64,000 nucleotides of DNA from Microcystis panniformis FACHB-1757 (GCF_001264245.1 NZ_CP011339.1:1-64000); one strand, 5' to 3'; counted from the first letter of the stretch, positions 19,789-27,845 are shown. A program made the numbers and translations. The notes: generated by a model not told the origin, from the sequence alone.

Positions 19789-20191
19789 CAAGGAAAACAA
19801 TTAATTCCACGGATTAGACAAGAATTACCTAATCTCAAACAACAGCAAGAACTTTTAGAATTGATAGAGACAATTTTGGTTTATAAGTTACCCCAAGTCA
19901 GTAGAAAGGGCTCTTCTCGACTTTGTGTGATAATTTTTGCTTATGGAATCGTGAAATGCTTATCGGGCAAGACTTTTAGGGCTATTTTGCGGAAGAAAGT
20001 ATCAGTATAGACCTCGTTTCCACACAGAAACCAGAAGAGCCTAGAAAGGAGATAGAAGCGATGTTTAGTTTAAGCGATTTAAAACAAACTAAAGTTTATC
20101 AGGAAGCTTTGGAGTAAGGCAGACAAGAAGCTGAATTAACAGCGTTTATTGGCATTAGGATTAAACTTTGAACAGATAGCACAAGCTTTAT
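19789..20191 (+). pseudogene. Rpn-family nuclease fragment, copy 2, interrupted by a MITE
   Basis: It repeats copy 1 almost base for base (GGAAAACAATTAATTCCACG..., LLELIETILVYKLPQVSRK, then EIEAMFSLSDLKQTKVYQEA) with the same TAA stop. A 133-bp MITE splits it between SRK and EIEA, with a 7-bp target duplication. The end at 20191 is replaced by a hairpin cluster. The pair of fragments flanks the 33-bp repeat array. Confidence 0.75.
19909..20041. mobile_element. MITE family 1, copy 1 (133 bp)
   Basis: Ends GGCTCTTCTCGACTTTG and CAGAAGAGCC; direct repeats TAGAAAG at 19902-19908 and 20042-20048. The uninterrupted site is visible in the sister Rpn copy at about 18745 (CAGTAGAAAGGAG). The ends resemble those of the ISL3-type element at 52023-54697. 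Three other copies lie at 31008, 48859 and 61277. Confidence 0.9.
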
Positions 20192-20210
20192 CTCGTTATC
20201 TCGTTATCTC

Positions 20211-20310
20211 GTTCCCAGGTTCTACCTGGGAACGCTCTCTTCAGGTTCTACCTGAATATTGCTTTAAGGCAGAGCCTTAAATATTGTGTTTCAAGGCAGA
20301 GCCTTGAAAC
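20211..20310. repeat. Four consecutive small hairpins
   Basis: Two hairpins with loop TTCTA (GTTCCCAGG..CCTGGGAAC at 20211-20233; TTCAGG..CCTGAA at 20240-20256) are followed by two with loop CAGAG (TTAAGG..CCTTAA near 20263-20281; GTTTCAAGG..CCTTGAAAC at 20288-20310). All stems share a core AGG/CCT. The block lies between a broken Rpn gene and the 3' end of the kinase-FGE gene and could act as a bidirectional terminator or be a mobile palindrome cluster. Confidence 0.75.
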
Positions 20311-20350
20311 AAGGGAAAAAGGGTAAAAAGGGAAAAAAAGGGAAAAAGGG

Positions 20351-20545
20351 TTATAGAGTCCTCCCAGCACCGCACACCACCCGAAAACCGAGGAAGTTGA
20401 GAGGGTAGTCGCGGCGGTTGACGAGGCTGCGGGAAGCAGAACGGCAGAGAACTGGATGGCTGCACCAAGAACCGCCCCGCAGTATTTGAAAATGATTATC
20501 CCTTATCAGCCAAGCACTGCCATCCCTTGGCGCATTCTCATAGCT
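20351..20545 (-). pseudogene. C-terminal end of the kinase-FGE protein, separated by an IS
   Basis: On the minus strand this reads SYENAPRDGSAWLIRDNHFQ, ILRGGSWCSHPVLCRSASRS and NRRDYPLNFLGFRVVCGAG to a stop. This is the conserved end of the formylglycine-generating-enzyme (FGE) fold (RGGSW...R.....R......GFR). It continues exactly from WCEDNWHDS at 22227 once the IS at 20546-22226 is removed. The joined gene would encode about 535 residues. Confidence 0.9.
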
Positions 20546-22226
20546 AGGGTTTGCTGAATAACTGTGAAATACTTATGATATAAGGATTACAGCCATATTA
20601 AATTCCCAAAAAGTCAAGAAAAAGGGACAGAAAACGGCTAAAATTGCTAAAATACCCTTGCACTTATCCGACAAGAACATATGTACCGAAAAACGAACGA
20701 GTCTTCAATTGCCCCAGAAAACTTTGAGTTGCCTTTTGAGGGAAAATTATCAGCAGATAATCGCTGGATAATAATGGCAGAGTTAATTCCCTGGGAAGAA
20801 TTTGAAGAAGAATATGCCCAAAATTTTGACGAAGAAATGGGTGCGCCAGCCAAACCATTTAGGATGGCATTAGGAGCATTAATTATTAAGGAAAAATTAA
20901 AAACAAGCGACAGGGAAACCATAGAGCAAATCAAGGAAAACCCCTATTTACAGTATTTTCTAGGGATGTCAGCCTATAGTAATGAAGCTCTATTTGATGC
21001 GACAATGTTCGTTAATTTTCGTAAAAGAATCAGTAAGAATTTAATCAATAAAATTAATAAAAGAATGGTGATGAGAGAGAGAAAAAAGAAGGAAATTGAA
21101 GAAAAAAGTGAAAGAAAAGAAGAAGAAAAAGAGAGTCAAATAAAAAATAAAGGAAAATTAATATTAGATGCAAGTTGCGCACCTGCTGATCTAAGTTATC
21201 CCCAGGATTTAGGGATATTAAATCAAGCAAGAAAGAAAACAGAAAACATTCTAGATTGTCTCTATCAAAGTTTGAGAATCAAGCTGAAGAAAAAGCCAAG
21301 AACTTATAGAAAAAGAGCGAGAAAAGATTATTTAAAAGTAGCCAAAAAACGTCGTTGTTCTCAAAAAGAAAGACGAGAAGCTATCAAGAAGCAACTGCAA
21401 TATATCAAAAGAAATCTATCTCAAATAGAGAAATTAATCGAGGGGGGATCAGAGTTAAGTAGTCTCAGCAAAAGAAACTACAAAATGTTGTTAGTGGTGA
21501 CAGAAGTTTATCGTCAACAATTGTGGATGTGGGAAAATAAATCATCGAGAATTGATGATAGAATTGTGAGTATAACCCAACCACACATCCGCCCTATCGT
21601 TAGAGGAAAAGCAGGAAAACCAGTTGAATTTGGAGCAAAAATCTCAGTAAGCTGTTTTGAGAGTTATGTATTTTTAGACCATTTAAGTTGGGATAATTTT
21701 AATGAATCTGGGGACTTACAAGCGCAAGTAGAAGAGTATAAAGAATTCACAGGATATTATCCAGAATCAGTTCATGTTGATAAAATTTATCGAACTAGAA
21801 AAAATCTAGCTTGGTGTAAAGAAAGAGGAATTAGAATCAGTGGAGTTCCTCTAGGAAGACCACCTAAAAATATTAGTAAAGAAACTAAAAAACAAGCTCT
21901 TGAGGATGAAGGAATTCGGAATGCAATTGAAGGTAAATTTGGTCAAGCAAAAAGAAGATATAGTCTTGATTGTATCATGACAAAACTTGATAAAACTTCA
22001 GAAACTTCCATTGCCATTACTTTTTTAGTCATCAATCTTTCTAACCTGCTTAGACAGGTTAACTGTCTTTTTTTGTCCCTATTTCTTTATACATCTAAAT
22101 TTAGCTTTATTCATCCCTCTTTGATTAGAAAAGATGATAAAAAAGCTGATTTCTCAACAGAAAAACTTATCTTAAATTCGGGCTGATTTTTGAGAGTTTT
22201 TGTTTTTTACTTTTTCAGCAAACCCT
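20546..22226 (+). mobile_element. Insertion sequence with DUF772-type (IS5/IS1182-like) transposase
   Basis: A 1,681-bp element with inverted ends AGGGTTTGCTGAA and TTCAGCAAACCCT. It sits inside the FGE domain of the kinase gene. Both junctions read TAGCTA (the target was GATAGCTATGAG), so the target duplication is 2 to 6 bp; its palindromic nature prevents an exact call. Two MITE-like relatives with these ends lie at 11129 and 18464. Confidence 0.9.
20681..22186 (+). CDS. DDE transposase with DUF772-type N-terminus
   Basis: A 501-residue transposase. The N-terminus (ENFELPFEGKLSADNRWIIM, FRMALGALIIKEKL, ENPYLQYFLGM) is the InsH/DUF772-type DNA-binding domain. A long charged coiled coil (KKKEIEEKSERKEEEKES) follows. 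Catalytic-type segments are GKLILDASCAPADLSYP (first Asp), VHVDKIYRTRKN (second Asp) and RNAIEGKFGQAKRRY (Glu). The frame is intact and may be active. The exact IS family assignment (IS5 versus IS1182) is not settled from sequence alone. Confidence 0.85.
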   Translation: MYRKTNESSIAPENFELPFEGKLSADNRWIIMAELIPWEEFEEEYAQNFDEEMGAPAKPFRMALGALIIKEKLKTSDRETIEQIKENPYLQYFLGMSAYSNEALFDATMFVNFRKRISKNLINKINKRMVMRERKKKEIEEKSERKEEEKESQIKNKGKLILDASCAPADLSYPQDLGILNQARKKTENILDCLYQSLRIKLKKKPRTYRKRARKDYLKVAKKRRCSQKERREAIKKQLQYIKRNLSQIEKLIEGGSELSSLSKRNYKMLLVVTEVYRQQLWMWENKSSRIDDRIVSITQPHIRPIVRGKAGKPVEFGAKISVSCFESYVFLDHLSWDNFNESGDLQAQVEEYKEFTGYYPESVHVDKIYRTRKNLAWCKERGIRISGVPLGRPPKNISKETKKQALEDEGIRNAIEGKFGQAKRRYSLDCIMTKLDKTSETSIAITFLVINLSNLLRQVNCLFLSLFLYTSKFSFIHPSLIRKDDKKADFSTEKLILNSG

Positions 22227-23640
22227 AGCTATCATGCCAATTGTCCTCGCACCACTCAAAAACATTGCCACTCATGTCATACAGTCCCCAAGCATTGGGC
22301 TTTTTCTGGCCCACAGGATGAGTTTTATCCTGAGAATTTCCGTCATACCAAGCGTAATCTCCTAACTGATTAGCATCATCACCAAAATAATAGCGAGTAG
22401 TGGTCCCCGCACGACAAGCATATTCCCATTCCGCTTCCGTCGGTAGGCGATAGGTTTTCCCTGTTATTTGACTCAATTTTTGACAAAAGGCTTTAGCGTC
22501 GTTCCAACTAACATTTTCTACCGGATTTTGCTGATTATTTTTCAACCAAGAGTTGTTTTTAAAATGAGAGGGATTGGTTCCCATTACTGCTTGATATTGT
22601 GCCTGAGTCACTGGATATTTCCCAATCGCAAAACTGTTGACTTTAACTTGGTGTTGAGGCTTTTCATAGCTTTTAGCATCGGGATCACTGTCAGCAGATC
22701 CCATGAGAAATTGACCTGCTGGTAAGTTCACCATCTCTAGTGTGACTCGATTGGGTAGTTTTTCGGTAAATGGAGTAGGTGAAACAGGCTTTTTGACTGC
22801 TGCCGGTGCTGGTGGAGGTGACGGGGGAGAATTCCATCCCACAGGTTGTAAGGCATTTAAAACCTGTTGTGCTGTCCATCTTTGTTTTCTATCTTTTTGC
22901 AAACACCCTTCAATAATCGGTTTAAACTCTTTCGGTAAACTGGGGATTTGTAGCTCACAATTCATCACCTTGGCCATTAACTGGTTAATATCATTATTAA
23001 ACTTATAGGGAAGTTGATTAGTCGTCATTTCGATTAACATAATACCTAATGACCACAGATCCCAAGCTGAGGAAATATCCCCCCTAAAGGCCTCAGGAGG
23101 CATATAAATAATTGTACCGCTATTGTGGACGGTTTGAGTGTGGCTTTTGTTATTTAAGGTTCTAATTAAGCCAAAATCTGCTAACTTGTATTGTTGATTA
23201 ACCTTGAGGATATTACCCGGTTTTAAATCTCGATGGACTTTATTTTGTCCATGAAGATAATTTAAGCCCTGGGCGACTTGAGCAGTAATATTTTTAATCT
23301 CACTTGATGATAAACCGCCTTTGGCAATGTGATTTTCTAGGCTACCCTGTGCCAATTCCATCACTAAATAAAGCATTTCAGTATTGAGAAAAGTAAATTC
23401 CCCCACCGAATAAGCCTTAATTAAATTAGAATGTTCTAACTTTCTGGCATTTGTTAATTCAATTAATTTATCATCGCTACTTTCGGGGATAACTTTAATG
23501 GCAACTTCTTGTACCGATGTATTTCTGACCATTTCACTAGCATGAAATACACCACCAAAACCACCGGCACCGAGAAACTTATTAAGACGATAGGGGCCTA
23601 TTTGTTGCCCTTCTAACATCTTCATCATTTGGTCTAGCAT
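22227..23640 (-). CDS. Serine/threonine protein kinase fused to an FGE-sulfatase domain, 3' end cut off by an IS
   Basis: Start ATG at 23640, with AGGAG eight bases upstream. The kinase domain (residues about 10-270) has the glycine loop FLGAGGFGGVFHA, the Lys in EVAIKVIP, the catalytic loop VHRDLKPGNIL, the DFG motif KLADFGLI and the APE-like MPPEA. A Pro-rich linker leads to the FGE-type domain (VNLPAGQFLMGSADSDPDAK, VTQAQYQAVMGTNPSHF, PVENVSWNDAKAFCQKLSQ, YRLPTEAEWEYACRAGTTT, DMSGNVFEWCEDNWHDS). Kinase-FGE fusions are common in cyanobacteria, but targets are unknown. The IS adds a stop (TAG) right after the junction, removing the last 60 or so residues of the FGE fold. Confidence 0.92.
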
Positions 23641-23689
23641 AATAATAACTCCTGAATTAGCCAATTTTTACGTTGTGTAACTATCCTAT

Positions 23690-23838
23690 TAAGTGAGTGG
23701 TTATAATTATTAAATTGAAGATAGATTGTGCCTTTGATCCCCCCTTAATCCCCCCTTGATCCCCCCTTAATTCCCCTTGATCCCCCCTTAATTCCCCCTT
23801 GATCCCCCCTTAATTCCCCCTTGATAAGGGGGGCGCGG
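23690..23838. repeat. C-rich tandem repeats (CCCCCCTTAATT / CCCCCTTGAT)
   Basis: Alternating TTAATCCCCC and TTGATCCCCC units, six or more copies, between the two copies of the kinase 5' end. They resemble the stem-loop repeats at 15540-15605 and probably arose by slippage. Confidence 0.75.
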
Positions 23839-23955
23839 ATCCTCCCTTTCACTAGCATGAAATACACCCCCAAAACCACCAGCACCGAGAAACTTATTAA
23901 GACGATAAGAGTTTATTTGTTGCCCTTCTAACATCTTCATCATTTGTTCTAGCAT
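23788..23955 (-). pseudogene. Duplicated 5' fragment of the kinase gene
   Basis: The minus strand repeats the start of the adjacent kinase gene: AGGAG site, MLEQMMKMLEGQQINSYRLN then KFLGAGGFGGVFHASE. It then runs into the C-rich repeats and stops. The intact gene reads MLDQ...IGPYRL, so the two copies have diverged slightly. A tandem duplication with loss of most of one copy explains it. The promoter of the intact gene may lie upstream of this fragment. Confidence 0.85.
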
Positions 23956-24022
23956 AATAATAACTCCTGAATTAGCCAATTTTATTGATAGTAGGGTTAA
24001 TTGATAGTAGGGTTAATTGATA

Positions 24023-24050
24023 GTAGGGTTGATTCATGAATCAACCCTAC
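24023..24050. repeat. Perfect 28-bp palindrome, second variant, preceded by short tandem repeats
   Basis: GTAGGGTTGATTCATG and its mirror complement. Three direct repeats of TTGATAGTAGGGTTAA-type sequence lead into it from 23985. It is a sister of the palindrome at 19672-19699 with compensating changes on both arms. Confidence 0.9.
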
Positions 24051-24123
24051 CCCGATGTCGGGGGTTTAGGGGGTCTTGCTTCTTGCCTCGTCTCAACAAG
24101 CAATTTAAATTACGAACAGCTTA

Positions 24124-25287
24124 CTAAGAGCTAATTTCACGGCCGAGGTACTCAAGCTTATCGAGAACAGATTGAAGCAAAGATCGCCGCTGCTCGACGA
24201 CAATATCTAAGTTAGCCAACATATACTTTACGTCTTTGTAGGCATTGTCCAGCAAGGTAAGTAATAACTCGCGATCGCCTGCGCTCTCTTTTTCTGATGG
24301 GGTGCGGGTCCGTTGGGGTAATAAGTCCGCTGGTGGAGAAGGAGGGAAGGGCGATCGCTCGGACTCTAGCTGTTGAATCGTTTGCTGTAAATTTTCAATC
24401 ACCCCATACATTTCCATCGGGTCAAAAACCCTTAACAGACTGGTTTGTGTAACAATACCCAACCCCCGACCCCAGTTCCAAGAAACCACCAAACGCCCCA
24501 CCCGCCGTTTTTGCATTTCCTGATGGGCCGTCCACAGGGAATCCTCGGGACTGAGGAGAAATAAGGGCGTACTCATCACCGTCTGGGCCCTAGTTTTGTG
24601 CAGATCGATTTGAACTGCTTGAAACTGGACAAGATCTCGCTCTGTCACAATACCAACAGGGTAGTCATTGTCTTCGGAATTTCTCTGGGTGATCACCACA
24701 CAACTGACACGATGTTCCGCCATTAACTGGGCCAATTGCAGGACTGTGGCGGTGAGTGGGGCCTGTACCACTTGACTGGTCATCACATCCGATACGCGAC
24801 GAAATCGCAATAGATTGGCCGGACGCAATATCTGGCGAATACTTTCATGGGATATCACCCCGACTAATTGTCCTTGGTCATCGACAATCGGCAAATGGCG
24901 AATGCGGTAGCGCCGAAACAAAAACAGGGCAGCAAAAATGTCTTGAGCAGATTGCTGGGGTAACGTGATCAGGGGATGCACCATCACATCAGCAACGGTT
25001 GTCTCAGTCAGGTTAATTCCTTGAGCGGTGAGTCGCACCACATCCCGTTCTGTCAAAATTCCTAATAGCTCTTGCCCTTGCACCACCAGCAGACAGCTAA
25101 CACGCACCTCTCCGGCCGGAGCAGCTAGAGGGGATAGGTCATCGGTGAGTAAACACAGACGGTTATAGGCCTGGCCGATCATGGCGATCGCATCTGCCAG
25201 GGAAGTGGTTGGCGGCACCGTCAAGGGTTGGCGATTGATCGCCTTTTCCAGATCGGGGGCCCAACTCAGAGGTGTATCGAGGGACAT
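24124..25287 (-). CDS. Protein with four CBS domains
   Basis: 387 residues from the ATG at 25287, which has AGGA eight bases upstream; an earlier start at 25341 is less likely. Two Bateman modules (four CBS domains) are visible: QPLTVPPTTSLADAIAMIGQ, VADVMVHPLITLPQQSAQDI, VSDVMTSQVVQAPLTATVLQ and AQTVMSTPLFLLSPEDSLWT, each followed by a (G/V)(I/V)(I/V)(T/S) strand. CBS pairs bind adenosine nucleotides and sense energy charge. The last 60 residues form a Glu/Leu-rich helix (LDNAYKDVKYMLANLDIVVE) that could mediate oligomers. No kinase or output domain is present. It belongs to the redox/energy island that includes thioredoxin and CBS-CP12. Confidence 0.88.
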   Translation of the reverse strand: MSLDTPLSWAPDLEKAINRQPLTVPPTTSLADAIAMIGQAYNRLCLLTDDLSPLAAPAGEVRVSCLLVVQGQELLGILTERDVVRLTAQGINLTETTVADVMVHPLITLPQQSAQDIFAALFLFRRYRIRHLPIVDDQGQLVGVISHESIRQILRPANLLRFRRVSDVMTSQVVQAPLTATVLQLAQLMAEHRVSCVVITQRNSEDNDYPVGIVTERDLVQFQAVQIDLHKTRAQTVMSTPLFLLSPEDSLWTAHQEMQKRRVGRLVVSWNWGRGLGIVTQTSLLRVFDPMEMYGVIENLQQTIQQLESERSPFPPSPPADLLPQRTRTPSEKESAGDRELLLTLLDNAYKDVKYMLANLDIVVEQRRSLLQSVLDKLEYLGREISS

Positions 25288-25534
25288 CAGCACCATCCTG
25301 CGATCGCAAAGGACAAGATAGACAGAACAGTCACTGGGCAAAGAACCCAGACTCTCAGAGTTGCCAAAACCCGTTCTAAAACTATCTCAAAGTGTAGCGT
25401 CATTTAACTTTTTCCTAAAAGATGTAACGTTTTGTTACAATTTTTATTAAACTCGTAAAGATTTTAGACCCACTTCGGTGTATCATAGAGGGATGTAACA
25501 GGTTAAAGCCTGAAACTTTTTATTTAGCGGTTAT

Positions 25535-25942
25535 TCAGCCTCTAATGGTTTCAGGGGCGGCATCACCAGACGCTGGGGTGAGTACTTCCGGGTTCTGGTC
25601 GGCCTGAAGGGTTACTCCGGAAATTCTGGACACCTTTCCATAAAGTCGATCCAGCACTCGCTTTACGGAAATACGCTGCCATGGTAGACCGCGTTTGGTG
25701 GTGTAGCCCTGTTCATTAAGCCAATCGGCGATCTTCTGCAAGGATTTCCCTGATTTGTGATGACGGCGAATCAGTTCAATGACCCGGCACTCTTCCGGAT
25801 CATCCACTAATTCCCCATCGATCGATCGTTGTCCAAAGGCAGGGGAGCCGTAGCCCGCATAACCACCGTTGCTTGCTTTTGCTTGTCTGCCTTGTTCTAG
25901 CCGCTCCCAGGCAGATAAATCGTTGGAAGGGGTCGCTGTCAT
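25535..25942 (-). CDS. Stand-alone recombinase-type DNA-binding domain protein
   Basis: About 135 residues from ATG at 25942 (an upstream start at 25975 is possible). The centre matches the Recombinase domain of large serine recombinases: GYGSPAFGQRSIDGELVDD, PEECRVIELIRRHHKSGKSL, QKIADWLNEQGYTTKRGLPW, ISVKRVLDRLYG. The N-terminal resolvase catalytic domain with its Ser nucleophile is missing, and the 3' part is replaced by a Pro/Thr/Ala-rich tail. It is short but has a coherent frame. It may be a regulator derived from a recombinase rather than an enzyme, or a remnant. Confidence 0.65.
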   Translation of the reverse strand: MTATPSNDLSAWERLEQGRQAKASNGGYAGYGSPAFGQRSIDGELVDDPEECRVIELIRRHHKSGKSLQKIADWLNEQGYTTKRGLPWQRISVKRVLDRLYGKVSRISGVTLQADQNPEVLTPASGDAAPETIRG

Positions 25943-26022
25943 AGGGTATCTAAATGCAATAACTTGCAAAACCATATTATCGCAACTTAACGTCGCAAAT
26001 TTGTTTTGATTGGGGGCAGCCG

Positions 26023-26160
26023 ATGACGACTTACAAAGTAAAACCCCTGCATGAGCAGGGACTAGATGTCACCATCGATGTCTGGGACAACCAAACTATA
26101 GACGATACCCCCGGGAGGCGGACAAAGTTAAAGGGTCAAAGGCCAAGCATTTTTAGATGA
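26023..26160 (+). pseudogene. Remnant of a plant-type [2Fe-2S] ferredoxin gene lacking the cluster loop
   Basis: MTTYKVKPLHEQGLDVTIDV followed by DNQTIDD matches the start of cyanobacterial PetF-type ferredoxins (MATYKVTLINE..GLNxTIDVPDDEYILDAAEE). The next segment with the four cluster Cys residues is gone. What follows, in another frame, resembles the C-terminal QAFLDEEQ... region (GQAFLDEERFKAEFLL, ending near 26190). An internal deletion best explains this. It stands 60 bases before the thioredoxin gene start. Confidence 0.6.
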
Positions 26161-26249
26161 GGAGCGGTTCAAAGCTGAATTTCTATTGTAAAACGCAGCG
26201 ATCAGAGAATTTGTCCTAAGTTACACAGCATCAATCTGGAGATATAAAC

Positions 26250-26576
26250 ATGGGTACGGCTACATTTATTCAAGATGAAACTGAATTTGATTCCCTCTTA
26301 AAGAGTGAATCCCTGTTGGTGGTAGATTGCACAGCAACCTGGTGTGGACCTTGCAAACTGGTGGCACCGTTGATCGATCGATTGGCCGATGACTATCGCG
26401 ATCGTGCCAAAGTCTTTAAACTTGACCTAGACAGTAACAAACTCGTGGCCAAACGCTTTGGGATTAGAAGTATTCCTGCTGTCATGGTATTTAAACAGGG
26501 GGAATTGATAGAAACATTAGTTGGGGTTAAACCCTATGAAGAATTTACGGAAGCCGTAGAACGACAATTACGGTGA
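26250..26576 (+). CDS. trxA: Thioredoxin
   Basis: A 108-residue thioredoxin with the classic active site TWCGPCKLVAP at residues 30-40 and the cis-Pro loop GIRSIPAVMVFKQGE. It reduces disulfides in target proteins using electrons from thioredoxin reductases. Neighbours with redox-active Cys pairs (CBS-CP12 downstream) make it a likely dedicated partner for them, although that is inference. An AGATATAAAC-like leader precedes the ATG with weak ribosome-binding character. The symbol denotes the family, not a proven isoform. Confidence 0.92.
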   Translation: MGTATFIQDETEFDSLLKSESLLVVDCTATWCGPCKLVAPLIDRLADDYRDRAKVFKLDLDSNKLVAKRFGIRSIPAVMVFKQGELIETLVGVKPYEEFTEAVERQLR

Positions 26577-26665
26577 TAGTCTTCCACCGTTAACAAACAC
26601 TCTGGGCAAACCTCCGACGTTGACCCTTTCCTTCTCACACCACTATTTAATTTTGAGGTATGGCG

Positions 26666-26986
26666 ATGAACAAGCTTATAGAAATTCGGTGTCCTAACTG
26701 TGGCAGCGTAGCTCAACGGCTCTTGAGCGATCGCCTACCCGCAGGATATAAGTGTCCGGCCCGACAGGTTGCTCAGACGGAATGCCCAGTGTGTGATTAT
26801 TTCATTGCCATGTGTTGGCAAAACGGCGCTGTGCTGGAGGCCTATGCTCCAGGCATTCAGGGGAACACAGCTGCGGCCATGCCGCCCCAGCCCCAACCAG
26901 CGATCGCCCATTGGTCTTTGTCATCTGTGTTCAAAGTGGCACTCAGCCCACAAGAGTCTAGGAAATTGCTATCGGGGCAACCCTAG
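26666..26986 (+). CDS. Small zinc-ribbon-like protein
   Basis: 107 residues from the ATG at 26666 (GAGG nine bases upstream; a second ATG at 26660 is too close to it). The pattern is CPNC at residues 7-10 and CPVC near 41, with another C at 49: a likely zinc knuckle, or a redox Cys set. The C-terminal half is Pro/Gln/Ala-rich and ends in a predicted amphipathic helix. No family is recognised. The position between thioredoxin and CBS-CP12 suggests a role in the same redox circuit. Confidence 0.7.
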   Translation: MNKLIEIRCPNCGSVAQRLLSDRLPAGYKCPARQVAQTECPVCDYFIAMCWQNGAVLEAYAPGIQGNTAAAMPPQPQPAIAHWSLSSVFKVALSPQESRKLLSGQP

Positions 26987-27037
26987 TCAACTTTTGCGTT
27001 TATACCGGTCCTTTCATTTAACCAAACCAAACCATAT

Positions 27038-27655
27038 ATGCTACAAGCTCAAGAAATTATGACTCAAAACGTTGTCACCATTCGTGGTTCGGCAACGGTT
27101 GCCGATGCCGTGCAATTGATGAAAGAAAAAAAACTGCGGGGTTTGATTGTCGAACCGCGCCATGAACAGGATCCCTATGGAATTGTCACCGAAACCGACA
27201 TCGTTTACAAAGTGGCGGCCTTTGGCCACGATCCTAAAACTATGCGGGTCTATGAAATTATGGCCAAGCCCTGTGTGGTTGTCAATCCCGAACTGGGGGT
27301 GGAATATGTGGCCCGGTTATTTGCTCAAACCCGCATTCGCCGCGCCCCAGTGATTCAGGGTAAAACTTTGCTGGGCATTATTTCTGTGAGTGATATTCTC
27401 TTCAAGAGCGATTTTGTCGAAAAGCCGAAGCGGTTGTTCATTGAAGATGAAATTGAAGCGGCTCGCGAAGACGCGCGGGCAATTTGTGCGGCCAAGGGTG
27501 AAACCTCTCCCGATTGCGCTGCGGCCTGGGATGTGGTGGAGGAACTCCAGGCCGAAGCCTCCCATCAACGGGTCAAAAAACAGGGGAGTAACTCATTTCA
27601 GGCTTACTGCGAAGCCAATCCCGATGCCTTAGAGTGCCGCATTTATGACGATTAA
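27038..27655 (+). CDS. CBS-CP12 fusion protein
   Basis: 205 residues. A CBS pair fills residues 1-125 (AQEIMTQNVVTIRGSATVAD, EIMAKPCVVVNPELGVEYVA, RRAPVIQGKTLLGIISVSDI). A CP12 domain follows: DEIEAAREDARAICAAKGET and SPDCAAAWDVVEELQAEASH with the AWD-VEEL core, and the C-terminal pair in AYCEANPDALECRIYDD. All four CP12 Cys are present. CP12 links GAPDH and phosphoribulokinase when oxidised and releases them when thioredoxin reduces it. CBS-CP12 fusions are a known cyanobacterial family, and the Microcystis member has been reported to bind AMP and inhibit phosphoribulokinase. The thioredoxin next door fits this. Confidence 0.93.
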   Translation: MLQAQEIMTQNVVTIRGSATVADAVQLMKEKKLRGLIVEPRHEQDPYGIVTETDIVYKVAAFGHDPKTMRVYEIMAKPCVVVNPELGVEYVARLFAQTRIRRAPVIQGKTLLGIISVSDILFKSDFVEKPKRLFIEDEIEAAREDARAICAAKGETSPDCAAAWDVVEELQAEASHQRVKKQGSNSFQAYCEANPDALECRIYDD

Positions 27656-27845
27656 ATCCTGGAGGAATGTAAAGATTTATTAAATTGTAACATAGGCTAC
27701 AGCTTTGCTTGGTTTATTGTGTATTGCTTCACTGTCCTCCTTCTGTCTTGGGTTGGGCTATCCCTTAACCCAAGCTACGAGGGGGAACGGACTACGTTCC
27801 TTGTCCCCTTTCTCCTGTAACAGTTCTTGATGGGTTTGTCTGAGT
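27656..27845. repeat. Intergenic repeat, copy A, flanking the toxin-antitoxin module
   Basis: GAATGTAAAGATTTATTAAA, TGTGTATTGCTTC, TTGGGTTGGG and AAGCTACGAGGGGG recur in the same order at 29668-29785 (GAATATAAAGATTTATTAAA ... CTGCGAGGGGG). The yefM-yoeB pair lies between the two copies, so it probably arrived or was duplicated together with this repeat. Confidence 0.6.
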
